A stretch of DNA of 64,000 nt from NCBI GenBank assembly GCA_963840275.1, contig CAWIYK010000004.1:1-64000 (forward strand), read 5' to 3'. Origin of the DNA: Actinophytocola sp963840275. GTDB taxonomy: Bacteria > Actinomycetota > Actinomycetes > Mycobacteriales > Pseudonocardiaceae. The position numbers were made by a program, and so were the translations under genes. The first letter of the stretch is position 1, and each line of letters begins with the position of its first letter. Of this stretch, positions 13,514 through 21,517 are shown piece after piece. The notes under the pieces are model-generated. The model was not told where the DNA came from, searched no databases, and saw only the letters and a list, made by a program, of their open reading frames with translations.

Positions 13514-14100
13514 GAGGACGCCTCCCGCCGGTCGAGTACCACGGCATCGCGGTCGTCGGTCTCGGTGAGCAGGACGTGAACCTCCTCGGAACGGGACGTG
13601 GGGACGTTCTTGCCGACGTAGTCCGCGCGGATCGGCAGCTCACGATGGCCTCGGTCGACGAGCACGGCGAGCTGGACCGCGCGGGGGCGGCCCGCGTCGC
13701 GGAGCGCGTCGAGCGCGGCGCGGATCGTGCGGCCGGAGTAGAGGACGTCGTCGACGAGGATCACGAGCCGGTCGTCGACGCCGCCGGCCGGCAGGGCGGT
13801 CGCGCCGAGCGGGCGGGTGGGTCGGCGGCGAAGATCGTCGCGGTAGAGAGTGACGTCGAGCACACCTGTGGCGACGTCGACGCCGGAGAAGTCGGCGATG
13901 CGGGCGGCCAGCCGGGTGGCCAGCGGCGCGCCCCGGGTGGGGATGCCGAGGAGAACGACCGGAGCGGCGTCGGCGGCCCCGAGCGCGGTGCGCTCGATCA
14001 CCTGATGCGCCATTCGGGCGACAGTGCGTGCGACGTCACCGGCGGACAGCAGCTCACGCCGCTCAGCCGGTTCCGCCGCACCGCTGTTGGGCGGTGCCAC
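13510..14100 (-). CDS. pyrR: Bifunctional pyr regulator / uracil phosphoribosyltransferase
   Basis: PyrR binds the pyr leader RNA when UMP is high and also has weak UPRTase activity. The PRPP-binding motif LVILVDDVLYSGRT lies at residues 112-125. The protein (196 residues) has a short N-terminal extension (SGAAEPAERREL) as in other actinobacteria. The GTG start at 14100 has AAGGAGGT just upstream. It is the first gene of the operon and diverges from bldD; the candidate binding hairpin for its own product lies in the leader. Confidence 0.95.
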   Translation of the reverse strand: MAPPNSGAAEPAERRELLSAGDVARTVARMAHQVIERTALGAADAAPVVLLGIPTRGAPLATRLAARIADFSGVDVATGVLDVTLYRDDLRRRPTRPLGATALPAGGVDDRLVILVDDVLYSGRTIRAALDALRDAGRPRAVQLAVLVDRGHRELPIRADYVGKNVPTSRSEEVHVLLTETDDRDAVVLDRREASS

Positions 14101-14108
14101 GGGGGTGA

Positions 14109-14134
14109 CCTCCTTCCCCGCCTCACTGGACGGG
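14109..14134 (-). promoter_or_regulatory. PyrR-binding hairpin next to the pyrR ribosome-binding site
   Basis: The leader RNA can form a CCCG/CGGG stem (14131-14134 with 14117-14120) with loop UCCAGUGAGG. This matches the PyrR binding loop of Bacillus and mycobacteria (UCCAGnGAGG). The stem ends 2 nt before the Shine-Dalgarno AAGGAGG (14109-14115). The position suggests translational repression by blocking ribosome access, as in mycobacteria, rather than an attenuator; no terminator is seen between it and pyrR. Confidence 0.65.
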
Positions 14135-14179
14135 TCCTTAAAGGACGTCTAGCTGCGCGCCCATTTCGGGCGCTGTAGC

Positions 14180-14207
14180 ACCGTATCAGGCCCCACGGAT
14201 CCACCAA
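14180..14207 (-). promoter_or_regulatory. Candidate pyr operon promoter
   Basis: TTGGTG (14202-14207) and TACGGT (14180-14185) are separated by 16 nt. They fit an actinobacterial housekeeping promoter and would give a leader of about 70 nt containing the PyrR hairpin. This is a visual match only. Confidence 0.45.
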
Positions 14208-14364
14208 CCGGGTGGTAATCCCGAATTTCCCTTGACGTCGTCCACAGATCAGCTTGACCTGGTGACAACTGTGGGTAACCATTACTCTGCGTGTCGATAT
14301 GCGGCTACCCCCGGCATCCGAACTCGGACCAGCCGTCGGGGCGAACGAAATGGAGAATCGCCAT

Positions 14365-14853
14365 ATGGGCGACTACGCCAAGGCGCTAGGGAGCAAGCTC
14401 CGCGGCATCCGCCAGCAGCAGGGCCTGTCCCTGCACGGCGTCGAGCAGAAGTCCGGCGGCCGCTGGAAGGCGGTCGTGGTCGGCTCGTACGAGCGGGGCG
14501 ACCGTGCGGTGACCGTGCAGAAGCTGGCCGAGCTGGCCGACTTCTACGGGGTTCCCGTCGTCGAACTGCTGCCGGAGGGCCGCGTGCCCTCAGGCGCCGA
14601 ACCGGCGACCAAGATTGTGATCAACCTGGAGCGGCTCCAGCAGCTCCCGGCGGAGAAGGTGGGACCACTCGCCCGCTACGCCGCCACCATCCAGAGCCAG
14701 CGCGGCGACTACAACGGCAAGGTGCTGTCGATCCGGACCGAGGACCTGCGTTCTCTGGCGATCATCTACGACATGACACCGGGCGAGCTCACCGAGCAGC
14801 TCATCGACTGGGGGGTGCTTCCGCCGGAGGCACGTCCGTCCAAGGAGGACTGA
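14365..14853 (+). CDS. bldD: BldD developmental master repressor
   Basis: BldD represses sporulation genes of filamentous actinomycetes when dimerised by tetrameric c-di-GMP. The 162-residue protein has an XRE-type DNA-binding domain (residues 5-70, QQGLSLHGVEQKSGGRWK) and a C-terminal domain with the c-di-GMP signature RGD-X8-RTED: Arg113-Gly-Asp115 then Arg124-Thr-Glu-Asp127. ATG at 14365 gives the conserved MGDYAKALG start, with GGAG 9 nt upstream. It diverges from pyrR over a region of about 260 nt, the same arrangement as in Streptomyces. Two strong hairpins follow the stop. Confidence 0.97.
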   Translation: MGDYAKALGSKLRGIRQQQGLSLHGVEQKSGGRWKAVVVGSYERGDRAVTVQKLAELADFYGVPVVELLPEGRVPSGAEPATKIVINLERLQQLPAEKVGPLARYAATIQSQRGDYNGKVLSIRTEDLRSLAIIYDMTPGELTEQLIDWGVLPPEARPSKED

Positions 14854-14895
14854 GCAAGCTCGGGTGCGGACACTTGGGCTCGCCGTGCCGCCGAA

Positions 14896-14924
14896 CCGGC
14901 CGAGGGAAATGGGAGATCGGCCGG
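14896..14924 (+). terminator. Hairpin downstream of bldD
   Basis: A perfect 8-bp stem, CCGGCCGA (14896-14903) with TCGGCCGG (14917-14924), encloses a 13-nt loop 43 nt after the bldD stop. There is no T-run, which is usual for actinobacterial terminators. Confidence 0.5.
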
Positions 14925-14973
14925 CAGAGCGCGCGAAGAGCCGACCCCGCAGATCGACCCGCACTCAGCTGCC

Positions 14974-15006
14974 GGCCGCGGTTCCCGCTCGTTGGGGACC
15001 GCGGCC
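14974..15006. terminator. Second hairpin between bldD and the DMT transporter gene
   Basis: GGCCGCGGTTCCC (14974-14986) can pair with GGGGACCGCGGCC (14994-15006), leaving a 7-nt loop and one bulge. Its location between converging genes suggests a bidirectional terminator. The rest of 14854-15176 shows no gene. Confidence 0.5.
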
Positions 15007-15176
15007 CTTCACATGGCGCAGTCGCTGTCGCCGGCCGCCACCCGGTGCGAAGACCTCCCGATTGCGCTGCGTCGCGATCTGGGTCGGGCACCCGCACGGC
15101 CGCCACCACGCGAATGGCGCAGCCCGGTACCCCGATCGGGTCGGGGTTCGTGTCTGTCCGTACCGCCCCGCGACAA

Positions 15177-16091
15177 CTACCGCGGCGCGGCCGCCGCGGT
15201 AGCCGCCGGTTCCGACACCGGCGCCGGCTTGCGGGAGCGCACCCGAGACACCGCGACACCCGCGAGGCACAGCGCGCCGCCGAGGAACGTGACCCAGCCC
15301 GGCACCTCGTCCAGCAGCAGCCACGACATCAGCACGACCAACGCCGGCACCGCGTACGTGGTCGCGCCCATCTGCGCCGCCGACGTCCTGGCCAACGCGT
15401 ACGCCCACGTCGTGAACGCCAACCCGGTCGGGAAGACCCCGAGATAGACCACGTTCAGCGTCGCGGACACGGGCGCGGTGCCGAGCTGCGACACGAGCTG
15501 CCCGGCGAACGGCACGCACGCCACCATCCCGACCAGACAGCCGAACGTGGTCACCTGTAAGGCAGAGCCGTGGCGCAGCGCCGGCTTCTGGCAGACCACG
15601 CCGACCGCGTAGGTGGCGGCCGCGACGACACACAGCAGCACGCCGAGCACCGACGCGTGGCCGCCGCCGGACATCGAGAACCCGACCACGACGGCGCCGG
15701 AGAACGACACCGCGATGCCCGCGAGCACCCTCGGCCGGAAGCCCTCCTTGAGCAGCCATCCGCCGAGGAGCGCGATCAGCACCGGGCCGACGTTGACCAC
15801 CATCGCGGCCGTGCCGGCGTCGACCTCCTGCTCGCCCCAGTTCAACGCGACCATGTAGACGCCGAACCACAACACGCCGGACGCGGCGATGCCCGGCCAC
15901 GCCGCGCGCGGCGGCAGCCCCTCGCGGCGCACCAACAGGAAGGCCACGAGCACGACGGCGCCCGAAAAGAGCCGCCCGAGAGCGAGCGCGCCCGGCGAGT
16001 AGTGCGCGCCGGCGCTGCGGATCGCCACGAAGGCCGAAGCCCACAGGAACACCGTGACGGCAGCGGCGAGCAGGCTGCGGCGATCAGTCAT
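15177..16091 (-). CDS. EamA/DMT-family transporter
   Basis: This 304-residue integral membrane protein has ten predicted hydrophobic helices in two EamA repeats; the first begins WASAFVAIRSAGA and the second near ATYAVGVVCQKPAL. EamA proteins export amino acids, nucleosides or other metabolites; the substrate here is unknown. Its ATG at 16091 lies 6 nt after a PafBC-type promoter, so the mRNA is probably leaderless and DNA-damage inducible. The C-terminus is a short Ala/Pro tail. It sits between bldD and nusB, an accessory insertion in an otherwise conserved order. Confidence 0.85.
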   Translation of the reverse strand: MTDRRSLLAAAVTVFLWASAFVAIRSAGAHYSPGALALGRLFSGAVVLVAFLLVRREGLPPRAAWPGIAASGVLWFGVYMVALNWGEQEVDAGTAAMVVNVGPVLIALLGGWLLKEGFRPRVLAGIAVSFSGAVVVGFSMSGGGHASVLGVLLCVVAAATYAVGVVCQKPALRHGSALQVTTFGCLVGMVACVPFAGQLVSQLGTAPVSATLNVVYLGVFPTGLAFTTWAYALARTSAAQMGATTYAVPALVVLMSWLLLDEVPGWVTFLGGALCLAGVAVSRVRSRKPAPVSEPAATAAAAPR

Positions 16092-16097
16092 GGCGCC

Positions 16098-16120
16098 AAC
16101 ATAGAGCCGGGCACCGACAA
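16098..16120 (-). promoter_or_regulatory. PafBC/RecA-NDp-type promoter (DMT transporter)
   Basis: TTGTCGGTG (16112-16120), an 8-nt spacer, and TATGTT (16098-16103) fit the mycobacterial RecA-NDp/PafBC motif. The start codon follows 6 nt after the -10 element. Confidence 0.65.
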
Positions 16121-16145
16121 TCTCGCGCGAGTTTCGGACCAGGCG

Positions 16146-16565
16146 TTACCGGGTGGCCCGCAGCTGGTCGGCGATGGTCGCCAACCGGCCGAGGACACCG
16201 TTCACGAACCGCGGCGAGTCGTCTGTGGACAGTGACCGCGCGAGCTGCACGGCCTCGTCGATGGCCACCGCGTCCGGCACGTCGTCGGCCCACAACAGCT
16301 CGTAGAGGCCCAACCGCAGCACGGCGAGGTCGACGAACGGCATCCGGTCGAGGGTCCAGCCCTCCGCGTGCTCGGTCAGCAGCTCGTCGATCCGCTCGCG
16401 GTTCTCGACGACGCCCTCGATGAGCGCGGTCGCGTAGTCGTTCGGCGGCGGGTGCTCCGCCTCCGAGGTGCGCTCGGCGTGCAGCGTCACCGGGTCGGCG
16501 TCTCGCAACGCCGCCGCGTACAGGACATCGACCGCGCGCTTCCGAGCTTTGCTGCGCGCGCCCAT
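16146..16565 (-). CDS. nusB: Transcription antitermination factor NusB
   Basis: NusB binds BoxA RNA with NusE to prevent premature rRNA transcript termination. The 139-residue protein begins MGARSKARKRAVDVLYAA, the family's Arg-rich N-terminus, and includes the conserved AIDEAVQLARSLSTDDSPRF segment (residues ~97-116) and VNGVLGRL. ATG at 16565 is one nucleotide after the efp stop, implying reinitiation. Longer in-frame extensions overlap efp and are not family-like. Confidence 0.96.
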   Translation of the reverse strand: MGARSKARKRAVDVLYAAALRDADPVTLHAERTSEAEHPPPNDYATALIEGVVENRERIDELLTEHAEGWTLDRMPFVDLAVLRLGLYELLWADDVPDAVAIDEAVQLARSLSTDDSPRFVNGVLGRLATIADQLRATR

Positions 16566-16566
16566 C

Positions 16567-17130
16567 CTAGGAGTTGACTCGGCCGAGATAGCGACCATCG
16601 CGGGTGTCCACCTTGACCTTCTCGCCGGTCGAGAGGAACAGCGGCACCTGGATCTCGGCGCCCGTCTCCAGCGTCGCGGGCTTGGTGCCACCGGTGGAGC
16701 GGTCGCCCTGCAGGCCGGGGTCGGTCTGCTGGATGACCAGCTCGACCGACACCGGCAGCTCGATGAACAGCGGCACGTCCTCGTGCGTCGCGACCACCGC
16801 GGTGTGGTTCTCCAGGAGGAACCGCGCGTTGTCGGACACGACCTCGCCGTCGATGTGGATCTGCTCGTAGGTCTGGCCGTCCATGAAGACGAACTGCGTG
16901 CCGTCCTGGTACAGGTACGTCATCTCGCGGCGGTCGACGGTGGCCGTGTCCACCTTGATGCCGGCGTTGAAGGTCTTGTCGACCACCTTGCCGGTCATCA
17001 CGTGCTTGAGCTTGGTGCGCACGAACGCCGGGCCCTTGCCGGGCTTGACGTGCTGGAACTCAACAACGGTCCAGAGCTGGCCCTCGAGGTTGAGCACCAG
17101 GCCGTTCTTCAGGTCGTTCGTGGATGCCAC
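16567..17130 (-). CDS. efp: Elongation factor P
   Basis: EF-P rescues ribosomes stalled at polyproline. The 187-residue protein has the KOW-like N-domain; the loop tip reads KPGKGPAF, so the modifiable residue is Lys in the actinobacterial PGKGPA context. The C-terminal OB domain ends with the signature TKPATLETGAEIQVPLF. The GTG start at 17130 has AGGAGA about 9 nt upstream. It lies 27 nt after the peptidase gene and is coupled to nusB. Confidence 0.97.
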   Translation of the reverse strand: MASTNDLKNGLVLNLEGQLWTVVEFQHVKPGKGPAFVRTKLKHVMTGKVVDKTFNAGIKVDTATVDRREMTYLYQDGTQFVFMDGQTYEQIHIDGEVVSDNARFLLENHTAVVATHEDVPLFIELPVSVELVIQQTDPGLQGDRSTGGTKPATLETGAEIQVPLFLSTGEKVKVDTRDGRYLGRVNS

Positions 17131-17157
17131 GGGGTCGTTCTCTCCTAGTCGGATCGT

Positions 17158-18249
17158 CTACACGACGACGAGCTGTTTGGTCGTCAGCGTGAGAAGTTCA
17201 GGATCGCCGTCCCGTACGACGAGCGTGTCCTCGATGCGGACCCCGCCCTTGCCGGCCAGGTACACACCCGGCTCCACGGTGACTGCCATGCCGGCGGAGA
17301 GTCTACCTTCACCGGTCTTGGCCAGGGCCGGGGCCTCGTGGATCTCCAGACCGACGCCGTGGCCGAGCCCGTGCAGGAACTCCGCGCCACGCCCCGCCGC
17401 CTCGACGACCCCGCGCGCGGCGGCGTCCACGTCGCGCACCTCCGCGCCGACCCGCAGCGCGGCCCGGCCCGCGGCCTGCGCGGCCGCGACGAGGTCGTAC
17501 AGCTCGCGCTGCCAGTCGGTGGGCGGCCCGAGCACGAACGTGCGCGTCATGTCGGAGTGGTAGCCGTCCACGAGCGCGCCGAAGTCCAGCTTGACGAGGT
17601 CGCCGACGGCCAGCTCGGCGTCGGTCGGCCGGTGGTGCGGCACCGCGGAGTTGGCGCCGGTCGCCACGATCGACTCGAAGGACGGGCCCGCGGCACCGTG
17701 GTCGAGCATGCGGCTCTCCAGCTCGCGGGCGACCTCGCGCTCGGTGCGGCCGGCACGCAGCCCGCCGTGCTCGATGAGGTCGGCGAGCGCGCGGTCCGCC
17801 GCCGCGCACGCCATCCGCAGTGCCTCCACCTCGGCGTCGTCCTTGACGATCCGCAGCTCCTCGACGAGCCCCGCCGCGCGGACCAGCGCCACGTCGCCGG
17901 CGGCCGCCGTGTAGACGTCCAGCTCGTCGACGGTCACCCGGTGGCTCTCGAAGCCCGTGCGCCCGTAGTTCTGTCGACCGGCCAGTTCGGCGAGCGCGTC
18001 GGCGCACGGGCGCTCGAGCATCCGCTCGAGGTCGGGCACCTGACGTGCCGACTGGGTGAGGTAGCGGCCGTCGGTGCAGAAGATCGTGCGGGCCTCGTCT
18101 TCCGCGTGGACCAGCAACGCGGCGTTCGAACCGGTGAACCCGGTCAGATACCGCACGTTGCGCAGGTCGACCACGAGCAGGGCGTCCAGTTCGCGTTCCC
18201 GCAGGCGGGAACGCAGCGCCGCGCGGCGGCGCACGTGCGTCTCGGGCAT
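17158..18249 (-). CDS. pepQ: Xaa-Pro aminopeptidase / proline dipeptidase (M24)
   Basis: This 363-residue M24 metallopeptidase cleaves X-Pro bonds. The creatinase-like N-domain (YLTGFTGSNAAL) is followed by the pita-bread catalytic domain with metal ligands in LDFGALVDGYHSDMTRTF (two Asp), GLGHGVGLEIHE (His), VEPGVY (Glu) and GVRIEDT (Glu). It precedes efp by 27 nt in the conserved pepQ-efp-nusB order. The pepP or pepQ name cannot be separated from sequence alone. Confidence 0.93.
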   Translation of the reverse strand: MPETHVRRRAALRSRLRERELDALLVVDLRNVRYLTGFTGSNAALLVHAEDEARTIFCTDGRYLTQSARQVPDLERMLERPCADALAELAGRQNYGRTGFESHRVTVDELDVYTAAAGDVALVRAAGLVEELRIVKDDAEVEALRMACAAADRALADLIEHGGLRAGRTEREVARELESRMLDHGAAGPSFESIVATGANSAVPHHRPTDAELAVGDLVKLDFGALVDGYHSDMTRTFVLGPPTDWQRELYDLVAAAQAAGRAALRVGAEVRDVDAAARGVVEAAGRGAEFLHGLGHGVGLEIHEAPALAKTGEGRLSAGMAVTVEPGVYLAGKGGVRIEDTLVVRDGDPELLTLTTKQLVVV

Positions 18250-18281
18250 GGCTCCGACCTTAGTGGGCTTACGCTGTCACG

Positions 18282-18794
18282 ATGAGAACGTGGCTGTTGC
18301 GCGGTGCGGCGCTGGCCGTGGTGCACGCCGCCGCCGAGACCCTGCGCGCCGACTTCGGCGTGCACCACCCGACGTCGCGGACGCTGTTCGAGGCGATCAT
18401 GCTCGGCGTGCTGGTCGGCGTCGCGGCGGTGTGGGGCGCCCTCGACCGGTGGCGCGGCTTGCCCGACGCCGGCCGGACGTGGCTGATCGCGTCGCTGGTC
18501 GCGGGCTGGGGCGCCGCCGTGCTGGGCGTCATCGGCAAGGCGGTCTTCGTGGACCAGACAGGTGTCGCGGAGCTGGGCGGCGCGCTCACCGGCGGCGCCG
18601 CGTTCACAGCGCTGCTGGTGCTCGTGCCGGCGGCCATCGGTCTCCTCGCGGGCCGCTGGATCCGCACGTCCCGCGCCGCGCCGGACTCCGAAGACGATGA
18701 CGAGTACGACTCCGAGGACGCCGATGATGCCGACGACTCGGACGACGTGGAAGCTCGGCGCGGCCGCCGGACCAGATCAAGACCGCGTTCGTAG
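18282..18794 (+). CDS. Small four-helix membrane protein (B-4DMT type)
   Basis: This 170-residue protein has four hydrophobic helices and a very acidic C-terminal tail (residues ~136-158, mostly Asp/Glu) ending in an Arg-rich patch. The fold and its divergent position next to pepQ match proteins annotated as B-4DMT family transporters in actinomycetes. The start ATG follows TACGCT by 6 nt, so a leaderless mRNA is likely. The function is unknown. Its 3' end runs into the decayed repeat region. Confidence 0.75.
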   Translation: MRTWLLRGAALAVVHAAAETLRADFGVHHPTSRTLFEAIMLGVLVGVAAVWGALDRWRGLPDAGRTWLIASLVAGWGAAVLGVIGKAVFVDQTGVAELGGALTGGAAFTALLVLVPAAIGLLAGRWIRTSRAAPDSEDDDEYDSEDADDADDSDDVEARRGRRTRSRPRS

Positions 18795-18960
18795 CCGGTC
18801 CATCCGTCCGAGGAGCGGCGAGATCTTCGACGCCGCGGCCTGACCAACGTCAAGACCGCGCCGCAGCCGCTCTGCTCCGGCGTGTTTGCCGGCGCAGCGG
18901 ACGAGTTGAGCGTCGCGATGTCCGGCTGGCAGCCGCAAGATCGTCCGGCAGGAACGCCGG
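18779..18960 (-). repeat. Two decayed copies of the adjacent lipoprotein gene's 3' end
   Basis: The last ~100 nt of the lipoprotein gene (19015-19110) recur twice in the intergenic region. Copy two (about 18842-18930) reads DIATLNSSAAPANTPEQ against EIATLNSSVAPAISPEK, followed by a GLDLV/LTLV match. Copy three (about 18779-18835) keeps YERGLDLVRRP against YGRGLDLVGPP. The copies are diverged and in different frames, so this looks like an old tandem duplication. Confidence 0.6.
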
Positions 18961-19006
18961 GCCCGGCCGGAACCCGCCGCGAGCGCCGATGCCAACACAA
19001 GCAAGC

Positions 19007-20557
19007 TCAGCGCGGCGGGCCGACCAGGTCGAGACCACGCCCGTAGCCGTCCCACTTCTCCGGGCTGATCGCCGGCGCCACCGAAGAGTTGAGCGTCGCG
19101 ATCTCCGACGAACCGACCAGCCACAACCGGTCGTCCAGCAGAAACGCCGTTCCCCGACCAGGTGCCTGCCGCGCGGGCACACCAGGCGTGACGTGCGCGG
19201 CGACCGTGACCTTGTCGAGCACGGCGGGCCGGCGCGCCAGCACCCGTACCGCGAGTTTCTCGGCGACCGACCGGCGGTCGAACCGCACCAGTTGTCCGCC
19301 GACGACCAGGTCGATCGTGCGGTTCGGGGACGGCACGGCGAACCCGTCGAGCGCCAGCACGGCCCGCGCCGGCTCCTGGCACGCGTCGAAGTCGACCACG
19401 TCTAGGCCGAAGTGTCGCAGGTCAGAGGGCCCGGCCGGCGCCTCGCGGCTGGCCCGCACCAGGTCGATCGCGACCCGGCCGCACGGGTTGTCGAGCGAGA
19501 CCACCGCGTGTCCGTCGGACCTGCGGACCAGGCCGGGGCCCTCGCGCCAGGGCCCCGGCACCAGCAGCGGCTGGTAGGGCTGGAAGCGGAAACCCGAGTC
19601 CCAGAAGGTGATCGTGGTGCCGTCGCGGGTCTCGTGGGCGATGGCGAAAACGGCGAGCGCGTCGACCCACATCCAGTCCGCGCTGAACGCGTCGACGACC
19701 GAACGGAAGCGGGCGTTGGTGTCTGGCACCGGGCGGAACCCGGTCGGGCCGAGCGCCTCGACCTCCCTGGTGAACGCCGGGTCCGTCGAGCGCAGCACGA
19801 ACTGGCCGGCGCCGTTGCGCCCGGCGTCCTGGCCGGTGGTGTCGGTGAACATCAGGTAGAAGTGGCCGGCGAGGTAGACCACGGACGGCTGGCCGACGCC
19901 GTAGGTGTTGTCCCGCCGGACGTTCCTGGAGACGGTGATTAGCGGACGACCGCCGTTCGCCCTGGTCCACACCCGGCCGTCGGTGCTGGTGGCGAGCCCG
20001 ATCGCGTTGCCGTGGGCGTGCGCGCCGGCCGCGCCGGTGTAGTACATGAAGTAGGTGCCGCCGACCTTGACGACCGACGGGTCGCAGGTGTGCATGCCGT
20101 CGAACTGGGTCCCGCTGCCGGAGAACACCGGGGTGCCGCCCCGGCCGTCCGGACCGGCGAACGGGCCGTCCATCGACGTCGACTCGGCGAGCAGGATGTC
20201 GTCGCCAGGCGGGTTCGCGACGCCGAGCTGGCTGCACCACCACATCCGGTAGCGCCCGTTGTCCAGCAGCACCGACGGCGCGTAGTTGTACGGCGCGTCC
20301 CCGCCGCCCGCGGCGATCACCCCGGGGCTCTGGCGGCCGGCGTAAGTCGTGAGCGACACCGGTTTCCGGTCGCTCGGGACCGGCGGTTTCGGCAGGGTGG
20401 TCGACGGTTTCGGCGCGTCCGGCGCGCCGATGACCGGACCGTTGCCGCCGGCCTGCGGCTCCGCCTCGCTGGACGTACAGCTGGCGACCAGCGCGGCCGT
20501 CATCACCAGAACGAGTGACGTGGTGGCACGGCGTCTTCGACGGTGCGTTACGCGCAT
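19007..20557 (-). CDS. Exported lipoprotein with GH43-like five-bladed propeller
   Basis: This 516-residue protein has a signal peptide with lipobox LVASC (Cys27), a Pro/Gly linker (residues 30-60), and a beta-propeller typical of GH43/GH32/DUF4185-like proteins: APSVLLDNGRYRMWWCS, HTCDPSVVKVGGTYFMYYTG and VGQPSVVYLAGHFYLMFTD mark successive blades, with Asp in each. It is probably anchored outside the cell and binds or cleaves carbohydrate; catalytic residues were not verified. ATG at 20557 has GGAGG upstream. Its C-terminal tail is duplicated downstream. Confidence 0.8.
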   Translation of the reverse strand: MRVTHRRRRRATTSLVLVMTAALVASCTSSEAEPQAGGNGPVIGAPDAPKPSTTLPKPPVPSDRKPVSLTTYAGRQSPGVIAAGGGDAPYNYAPSVLLDNGRYRMWWCSQLGVANPPGDDILLAESTSMDGPFAGPDGRGGTPVFSGSGTQFDGMHTCDPSVVKVGGTYFMYYTGAAGAHAHGNAIGLATSTDGRVWTRANGGRPLITVSRNVRRDNTYGVGQPSVVYLAGHFYLMFTDTTGQDAGRNGAGQFVLRSTDPAFTREVEALGPTGFRPVPDTNARFRSVVDAFSADWMWVDALAVFAIAHETRDGTTITFWDSGFRFQPYQPLLVPGPWREGPGLVRRSDGHAVVSLDNPCGRVAIDLVRASREAPAGPSDLRHFGLDVVDFDACQEPARAVLALDGFAVPSPNRTIDLVVGGQLVRFDRRSVAEKLAVRVLARRPAVLDKVTVAAHVTPGVPARQAPGRGTAFLLDDRLWLVGSSEIATLNSSVAPAISPEKWDGYGRGLDLVGPPR

Positions 20558-20632
20558 CGCGGAAGACCTCCGTATGTTGCCCCGACTTCAACCCAGCACA
20601 GTGTAGGGATTACTGCCAGTACCCGGGAGCAT

Positions 20633-21517
20633 TCACGAACGGGCGGTCGCCACGAGTTCGATCTCGAACCCGTCGGCGTTCTCCAGGTAGGCCGCGTAGT
20701 GGTCGGGGCCGCCGGCGTGCGGGTGCCGGTCGGCGAACATCAGCTGCCAGCCGTGTTCGGCCGCCGCCGAGGCGATCCGGTCCACGTCCGCGGGGGTGCC
20801 GGCGTGCAGTGCGAGGTGGTTGAGGCCGGGCGCGGTCCGCTCGTGGCGGTCGCCCGCGCGGGCCGGCGAGTCCTCCACGACGACGTACTCGGTGCCGTGG
20901 CGCCAGCTCACGCCCCGGTCCCAGCGCTGGTACTCGTGCCAGCCGAGTTCGCAGAACAGCCAGCCGAACGTCTTCTCCGCGGCGGCGAGGTCGGGCACCC
21001 ACAGCTCGACGTGGTGCACGCCCGCGGGCTCCTTCCGCAGCGCGACGAGCACCCGGTGCGGGCCGCCGTAGTGCTGGCCGCCCCCGATGTCGACGAACCC
21101 GCGGCGTTCGGTGAAGACGCGGCCGCGCGCGTTGTCCTCGTGCACCAGCGCGAACACGGCCGGCGCGCCGAGCGTGTGGAGGCCGTGGTCGACGATCGCG
21201 CCGGCGATCTCGGCGGCGAGACCGCTCCCCCAGTGCTCGCGGGCGAGGTACCAGCCGCATTCGAGCACGTCGCCGGGCAGCTCGACCGACGGGCGGAGGT
21301 GTCCCACGCCGGCCGCCCGGCCGTCGACCTCGACCAGCCAGTCGTCGCCCCGGTAGGCGAGCCTGCGGCCGAGCGCCGCGCGGGCCTCGTCGGGCTTCCA
21401 CAGCTCGTTGCCGTGGAAGCGGCTCAGCTCACGGTCGGCGAACAGCTCGACGAACGTGTCCTCGTCACTCGCCTCGAGTGGTCGCAGGACGGCGCGCGGG
21501 GTGCGGAGCGTGGTCAC
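20633..21517 (-). CDS. GNAT acetyltransferase fused to a glyoxalase/VOC domain
   Basis: The 294-residue protein has two domains. Residues 1-160 are a RimJ/RimL-type GNAT (TPRAVLRPLEASDEDTF, GWYLAREHWGSGLAAE acetyl-CoA loop, NARGRVFTERRGF). Residues 165-294 are a vicinal-oxygen-chelate domain starting VHHVELWVPDL with His/Glu metal candidates and ending FEIELVA. The GTG start at 21517 overlaps aroQ as GTGA, and no internal frame break is present, so the fusion looks real. Substrates are unknown; a detoxification or resistance role is inference. Confidence 0.85.
   Translation of the reverse strand: MTTLRTPRAVLRPLEASDEDTFVELFADRELSRFHGNELWKPDEARAALGRRLAYRGDDWLVEVDGRAAGVGHLRPSVELPGDVLECGWYLAREHWGSGLAAEIAGAIVDHGLHTLGAPAVFALVHEDNARGRVFTERRGFVDIGGGQHYGGPHRVLVALRKEPAGVHHVELWVPDLAAAEKTFGWLFCELGWHEYQRWDRGVSWRHGTEYVVVEDSPARAGDRHERTAPGLNHLALHAGTPADVDRIASAAAEHGWQLMFADRHPHAGGPDHYAAYLENADGFEIELVATARS

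Noticed and set aside
14221..14364. BldD autoregulatory box upstream of bldD
   Set aside because: TGAC and GTAA half-sites are present but spaced 8 nt apart instead of the expected 5.
16211..16222. DnaA box-like TGTGGACAG inside nusB
   Set aside because: One mismatch and within coding sequence; expected by chance.
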